A stretch of DNA of 64,000 nucleotides from Cladochytrium replicatum (Eukaryota > Chytridiomycota > Chytridiomycetes > Cladochytriales > Cladochytriaceae), in NCBI GenBank assembly GCA_025526935.1, contig JAHLKD010000001.1, positions 372,001 through 436,000 of the forward strand, given 5' to 3'. The notes under the pieces are model-generated. The model had not been told where the DNA came from and ran no database searches. It was given only the letters and a program-made list of their open reading frames with translations. The position numbers and the translations under genes were made by a program. The stretch's first letter is position 1, and each line of letters starts with the position of its first letter. Shown piece by piece: positions 59,058 to 64,000 of this stretch.

Positions 59058-59527
59058 TGTTAAAAACCAAGGGCTTCTCCTGGCAGCGGTAGGGCGTGTT
59101 TAGCTGTACTTTAGCTAGCACAACAGCTCCAGGTTCCGTCTCTTGGCCCAGTTGAATATGGGGTAAATGATAAAGCAAATTCCCTTGTTGCACACAAGCA
59201 CTCTGTGGCTAATACAAATCAAGGCTGGGATTGCTAACCAGGAAGACTGTGGTGTGTGAGTGTTTGGTTTGTTCCACTGTCTCCTTTATTTATACCTGTG
59301 GTGTGTGAGTGTTTGGTTTGTTCCACTGTCTCAAGGAACCAGCCACCCTCACACCGCAATAAATATTCCCACACAGAAGAATATTCAACAATTACAATAA
59401 AGAAAATAAACAGCATGACTGCCCAAAGCATAAATCGAGCAATAGCATAAAACCTTCTCAAGCCCAAGAGAAAAGCCTATTGCACAAAACAATGGGTAAG
59501 CCCTCCAAGGGTACACAGAATTTAACA
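59058..59527 (-). repeat. LTR, 5' copy of element 2
   Basis: 470 bases, followed on its right by the second copy of the target duplication GTGCA. Confidence 0.9.
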
Positions 59528-59977
59528 GTGCATACAAATGGACTTCGACAAAGAGAGTGTTGTCGCTGTTGAATAATGAAGAAAATAAAATTTTTCTTCT
59601 CCGTGTCATCCTGTAGATATGAAAGTTTGAGTTCTTAATGGAGAGAGGAAGAAAGAACACGGACATACCTGATGGGACTATAGTCGTAGGCTCCTCAACA
59701 GAAGATTTTTTTAGTTGGCCTCAGAGAGGCGTTCGTGTTCTACTGGTAAAGAAGGTACATATAGGAATAGCAAACTACCCGCAGCCCCACCCTATACGCC
59801 AACCTGGAATCACAAACTTCCACAGTACTAATGCAGCAAGAAAACCCAAAGGTTAAGCACCACACCTCCCAAGGTTGTCTGCCACCGTTACCCCACACAA
59901 ACAAGTACACCCAAAACAAACCAAACAACATGCTTACTGTTGACTGTAAAAGTTATTTGCTCTATTACTGCTGACAA
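59528..59977. other. Spacer between element 2 and tandem repeat
   Basis: No gene or further repeat recognised. Confidence 0.4.
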
Positions 59978-60500
59978 ACACTTTCTCAACTCATTGACGG
60001 TACTTCAGTAATCTCTATCCAATACAACTAACCTCTCTATCAATGTTACTAGCATTTTCTGTCCACCCAGACACTTTCTCAACTCATTGAACGTACTTCA
60101 GTAATCTCTATCAGGTACAGCTAACCTCTCTACAAATACTACTAGCAATAGGATTCTGTCCCACCCGGACACTTTCTCAACTCATTGACGGTACTTCAGT
60201 AATCTCTATCCAATACAACTAACCTCTCTATCAATGTTACTAGCATTTTCTGTCCACCCAGACACTTTCTCAACTCATTGAACGTACTTCAGTAATCTCT
60301 ATCAGGTACAGCTAACCTCTCTACAAATACTACTAGCGATAGGATTCTGTCCCACCCGGACACTTTCTCAACTCATTGACGGTACTTCAGTAATCTCTAT
60401 CCAATACAACTAACCTCTCTATCAATGTTACTAGCAATAGGATTCTCTCCACCAGGACACTTTCTCAACTCATTGACGGTACTTCAGTAATCTCTATCAA
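59978..60500. repeat. Alternating 93/98-base tandem repeat
   Basis: Units begin ACACTTTCTCAACTCATTGA at about 59978, 60071, 60169, 60262 and 60360, with a final partial unit at about 60457. Odd units (93 bases) carry GACGGTACTT and CCAATACAAC; even units (98 bases) carry AACGTACTTC, AGGTACAGC and AATAGGATTCTGTCCC. The higher-order period is therefore 191 bases. The fifth unit is a hybrid with the even-type end. The array abuts the truncated hAT copy 2 directly. Confidence 0.85.
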
Positions 60501-61686
60501 TGGAATAACAAGCGGAAGTGTTGGATATCTAGACCCCTCGATTGCCTTTGATATAACCTCGAAAACACTCAAACCATCCCAGATCTTCTGTAGGACCTCC
60601 CATTGCTTTGGATTTATTGACCAATCTTTCAAAGAATCTTCAATCCAGCATATTTTGTCCATTGCCTCTCGTAGCTGTAAGGCTCGTTTTGACCATATAG
60701 AACGTGCTATTCCAGCGAGTTGTCACATCGTGTTGAGTGTTGTTTTGTTCATAAAAGTTTTCCTTCATTGTTTTTACTTTCAAAAGAAAAAGTTCAGCTG
60801 AGGATAACAACAGCATTATTGTTGATCCTCTGAATTGAACTTGCGACATGATGTTGAATGGCTTGTGGTTTAACCCACGACACTAGCTTTGTTGGTATCC
60901 AAAATTTCATTCCTGTTTCTATCTCGGCTTCATGTTCTTCGACGAAAACTTCAAAAGCCAGCGTTCCAGAAAATTCCGGATCACCAGCAAACTTGAAGGG
61001 GACTTACCAAAGGAGGAAGGAGAGCGCCGCTGCTGACGTGGCAAGGACAAATTAAGGGAGGCTTTGTTGGGAATGGGAGAACCTATAAAAGGTGTGAGTC
61101 TTAAGCTTCCAATATATTGAACAAGTACCTCTTATCTGATCTTACCTGCCTACGACGAAATTCTACACATCGATAATTGGTAATAGAGGAACCAGTTTCA
61201 CAAATCGGCACGAATCAATAAATGAGCTTCGTCGTTTTGGGGAAGACCGGATTCCTCTGACTAGCCGTCGAAGAAGGTTTATGACATTAACAGTGGAGTT
61301 ATCGTCATTTGCGACTGTGTCCCCTGCGGGCGCGAATGTATCGATAAAATCCTTTGCTGCAAGATTGATAATGTGTGCCATACACCGCATGTGTTGAGTT
61401 TCTGCAGACCACTCAATATCCGTATCTTCCAAGAGCGTCTCCAGCTTAGCACGCATGGTAAAGTTGTTTGAACCGTTGTCGGTTGTAATGCACAATAGGC
61501 GTTCACCCGATAGCATGCCAAATTCATCCAGACACTTGACAAGCTGATTAGCCATGGCGACGCCTTCATGCTTTCCAACCATCGGAATCATCTGCAGCAG
61601 CAAGTCCTGCGGCTCCCATTCTTTCGTGATGAAGTGGGCAGTAATTCCAAGAAAAGAAATCTGGTTCTTTGATGTCCAACAGTCAG
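60501..61686 (-). mobile_element. hAT transposase copy 2, truncated and split
   Basis: Minus-strand transposase. 61686-61180 gives TDCWTSKNQISFLGITAHF, LLCITTDNGSNNFTMRAK (with a catalytic Asp), MRCMAHIINLAAKDFIDTF and VRGIRSSPKRRSSF. After a solo LTR insertion it continues with DVTTRWNSTFYMVKTS and ICWIEDSLKDWSINPKQW to the tandem repeat at about 60500, where the 3' half is lost. The 5' part is cut off by element 3 at 61687. No terminal inverted repeats are visible. Confidence 0.8.
60731..61167 (+). repeat. Solo LTR of a second family
   Basis: 437 bases with TGTTGAG...TTCTACA ends, flanked on both sides by CATCG (60726-60730 and 61168-61172), inside the hAT frame. hAT copy 1 is continuous at this point, which confirms an insertion. 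A TATAAAAGG box at about 61084 suggests plus orientation. Confidence 0.75.
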
Positions 61687-62155
61687 TGTTAAAAACCAAG
61701 GGCTTCTCCTGGCAGCGGTAGGGCGTGTTTAGCTGTACTTTAGCTAGCACAACAGCTCCAGGTTCCGTCTCTTGGCCCAGTTGAATATGGGGTGATGATA
61801 AAGCAAATTCCCTTGTTGCACACAAGCACTCTGTGGCTAATACAAATCAAGGCTGGGATTGCTAACCAGGAAGACTGTGGTGTGTGAGTGTTTGGTTTGT
61901 TCCACTGTCTCCTTTATTTATACCTGTGGTGTGTGAGTGTTTGGTTTGTTCCACTGTCTCAAGGAACCAGCCACCCTCACACCGCAATAAATATTCCCAC
62001 ACAGAAGAATATTCAACAATTACAATAAAGAAAATAAACAGCATGACTGCCCAAAACATAAATCGAGCAATAGCATAAAAACTTCTCAAGCCCAAGAGAA
62101 AAGCCTATTGCACAAAACAATGGGTAAGCCCTCCAAGGGTACACAGAATTTAACA
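61687..62155 (-). repeat. LTR, 3' copy of element 3
   Basis: 469 bases. It shares GGGGTGATG with the left LTR of element 1 and CAAAACAT with its right LTR. Confidence 0.9.
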
Positions 62156-62201
62156 GGTGCCCCCTCGAAGATGAGCTTTTGGGTCACCAAAGCTCATGTC
62201 A

Positions 62202-64000
62202 TCAGATAAACTCAAAAAGAATGAAAACACCTGCACGCTCCTTGTACTCTGCAACAGTGTCAGCTGAATGTTCTTCCAGTTCGTCAGCAGGTTCCCAGGA
62301 GTCATCAGAGGGCGGATAGCCTAACCAACGCACACGAAACTGGAGTTTCCCGCGATGTTTCCGGTGAGCCACTATTCGTTCGACTTCATACCATTCACCA
62401 TCTTCTTCGAGCTCCGGTTCTGGCCTATCTCGACCTTGCTGCCGGGGAGCAGGAGGTTCATGCTTCTTCAACATTGAAACATGAAACCAAGGATTGACAC
62501 GAGAAAACTTTTTGGGAAGTGCAAGATGGTAGGTGTCATACTTGCCCACTTCCTCAACGACAAATGGACCAACCCAAGATTCCGATAGTTTCCGTTGATA
62601 GAACTTCATATGCTTGGTGGTGAGCATAACATCGTCTCCAACTTTGAATATTGGAATTGGCCTCTTAGTGTCCTGAGCTCTTTTATAATACTCCTGATAT
62701 TCTGAATAAAGTGTAGTGCACTGGATTTGCAATTCCCTCAATCGATCGACTAGTCTTTCTGCATCAGCTGACCGTAGGGCACGATGTTCTGACGAATCGA
62801 TAAGGGCTCCTGGACCAGTGGGATTATATCCCAAATCCTGTTCAAATCTGGTAACTCCCAAAGGTTCATTACTGGCTCGAACTTGTGAATTGATTGCGAA
62901 CTCAACCATCGGAAGGTAACGCTCCCATGCTAACCCACAGTCATCCCCATCGTACACTGCATCAGCTAATTTGGATAGAACTGCAACTGCCAATTTCACT
63001 GTGCTCTCTGCATATGGATTAGCCTGTGGATGATGAGCTGTACTAGAATGCTGCTCGATTCCCAATCGCTTCAGGACTGTCTGCGTCATCCCACTAACAA
63101 AGGCAGATCCTCTATCTGATGTGAATCTCTCTGGTAAACCATGGAGTGGATAATATCTCTCGTATATCAAATTGCCAACTTCTTCGGATGTTGGGTTGAT
63201 GTTACACTTGTAGAGATGACATCGTGAAGAGAAGCAGCAGACTACAACAAGAATGCCAATCAATGGATGACAACCACAGAATGGACCTGCATTGTCTAAA
63301 GATGAATGAGCCCAACGACCAGTTATGGCTGCAATATTCCGGAGGAAAGTTGAATGAGGGGGTGCTCGGGCATGATCTTGACACACCTGGCAACCTTTGA
63401 CCCATCTCCTGATCTTATGCAGCATCTTTGGAAACCAGAAGACTGTAGCTAATGCAGCAAACATTTTTTCAGCAGAAAAATGACCACCTCTTTCATGTCT
63501 ATCCTGGAGGATAGTTGCTTCGGCAACCTCAGTTGGTACAAATACCTTCCAACCTCCAGCATTATGATACAGAATATTATCTATAAATTCCCAAGAAGTG
63601 GCAAAGACTCGCTCTTGCTCACTGCACTGCTTCAAATCTCCATTATTTTTTTCTATAATTGCTAGATAACGCTGTGCTGGTTCATATTGAGTTTTTTGCA
63701 GTTCATTCTGTAACAATTCTATCAGGGTATGGGGTCCTACAGTTCCCACACTCGTCTGATAAGTCTCCCGCTTGGAGTTTTGACTGCAATGCAGCATCCA
63801 ACTAGATACAGCAATGGAACCATCCATTGCATACAAAGCTGAACGTGTTACTGACCAAGAGTCCTCAGTACGAGGCAACCGTGACAAAGCATCTGGAACA
63901 ACATGCAGGTAGCCTGGCCTATGCACAATTACAGCGCGATCTGCGTATTCCATAAATTTCAAACACATTCGTGCATATTTTCTGTTGGAACCTTGGTAAT
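62202..64000 (-). CDS. Pol polyprotein of element 3, partial: RNase H to chromodomain
   Basis: Frame open at the window edge. It begins in the RNase H tail (YQGSNRKYARMCLKFMEYAD, then PGYLHVVPDALSRLP), passes a linker (LQNELQKTQYE) and joins PAQRYLAII at 63680, the point where gag is fused in elements 1 and 2. Integrase and chromodomain are near-identical to those copies. A one-base loss in an A run before the stop adds three residues at the C-terminus (EFI). Confidence 0.85.
   Translation of the reverse strand, partial: YQGSNRKYARMCLKFMEYADRAVIVHRPGYLHVVPDALSRLPRTEDSWSVTRSALYAMDGSIAVSSWMLHCSQNSKRETYQTSVGTVGPHTLIELLQNELQKTQYEPAQRYLAIIEKNNGDLKQCSEQERVFATSWEFIDNILYHNAGGWKVFVPTEVAEATILQDRHERGGHFSAEKMFAALATVFWFPKMLHKIRRWVKGCQVCQDHARAPPHSTFLRNIAAITGRWAHSSLDNAGPFCGCHPLIGILVVVCCFSSRCHLYKCNINPTSEEVGNLIYERYYPLHGLPERFTSDRGSAFVSGMTQTVLKRLGIEQHSSTAHHPQANPYAESTVKLAVAVLSKLADAVYDGDDCGLAWERYLPMVEFAINSQVRASNEPLGVTRFEQDLGYNPTGPGALIDSSEHRALRSADAERLVDRLRELQIQCTTLYSEYQEYYKRAQDTKRPIPIFKVGDDVMLTTKHMKFYQRKLSESWVGPFVVEEVGKYDTYHLALPKKFSRVNPWFHVSMLKKHEPPAPRQQGRDRPEPELEEDGEWYEVERIVAHRKHRGKLQFRVRWLGYPPSDDSWEPADELEEHSADTVAEYKERAGVFILFEFI

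Larger units (their letters stand above)
55402..59527 (-). mobile_element. Chromodomain Ty3/gypsy element 2, internal deletion
   Basis: Second 4.1 kb copy in minus orientation. LTRs at 55402-55871 and 59058-59527, flanked by the 5-base duplication GTGCA. It has the same gag-integrase junction (57397/57398) as element 1. I noticed only two substitutions in the interior, both in the leader. Confidence 0.92.
61687..64000 (-). mobile_element. Chromodomain Ty3/gypsy element 3, cut by window edge
   Basis: 3' LTR at 61687-62155, then coding sequence open to the window end. Unlike elements 1 and 2 it retains the RNase H end before integrase, so it is probably closer to full length. It is inserted in hAT copy 2 next to GTCAG. 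The other LTR and target duplication lie outside the window. Confidence 0.88.

Noticed and set aside
1-64000. CRISPR arrays, bacterial operons, rRNA genes
   Set aside because: None seen. Spliced genes and LTR elements indicate a eukaryotic nuclear genome.

Overview
The window looks like nuclear DNA of an early-diverging, probably zoosporic (chytrid-type) fungus. Its genes are eukaryotic, with many short GT-AG introns (about 30-110 bases). They include fungal housekeeping genes: serine palmitoyltransferase LCB2, riboflavin synthase, eIF5, a PP1 catalytic subunit and a GCN4-type bZIP factor. Alongside these are families that Dikarya usually lack: a full-length ABCA transporter, a CYRI/FAM49 fragment, TM2-domain proteins, a Cache-type receptor fragment and a relic of a cobyrinate diamide synthase. 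The assignment to chytrids is inference. No species can be named from the sequence.

Layout. Bases 1-11.3 kb hold a 2001-residue ABCA-type lipid transporter gene with 18 predicted exons, one of them only 3 bases. It is followed by an unusual iron-uptake gene in which a complete ceruloplasmin-like multicopper ferroxidase is inserted into the last extracellular loop of an FTR1 iron permease. 11.8-13.8 kb is a decayed MYND/RING-like gene. 14.4-16.3 kb is LCB2, then a truncated CYRI relic, a GCN4-like bZIP gene on the minus strand and a small membrane protein gene. 20.9-22.3 kb is a dead CobB/CbiA gene, divergent from riboflavin synthase. 23.6-27.2 kb encodes an HMT1/ABCB6-like half transporter. 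27.3-30.3 kb is a small tandem family of EGF-like plus TM2 proteins with a GNAT acetyltransferase gene between members.

30.4-34.8 kb is degraded: a Ty3/gypsy reverse transcriptase relic and the 5' part of a Cache-type receptor gene. 35.0-41.4 kb is a minus-strand block of a DEDDh-like (Gfd2-type) protein, eIF5, an unknown 173-residue protein and an AGFG-type ArfGAP.

From 41.8 kb to the end mobile DNA dominates. Three copies of one chromodomain Ty3/gypsy LTR element are present. Two are near-identical 4.1 kb internal-deletion derivatives that fuse gag directly to integrase. The third enters the window from the right edge and still has RNase H. Two of the three sit inside hAT transposon copies, and 5-base target duplications are visible. 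A solo LTR of another family, an alternating 93/98-base tandem repeat, a PP1 gene and a rearranged LCB2 pseudogene with an internal micro-inversion lie between them.

Exon coordinates were built by hand from splice consensus, codon phase and protein-family continuity, so single boundaries may be off. In every gene given full exon lists, the exons sum to a multiple of three.
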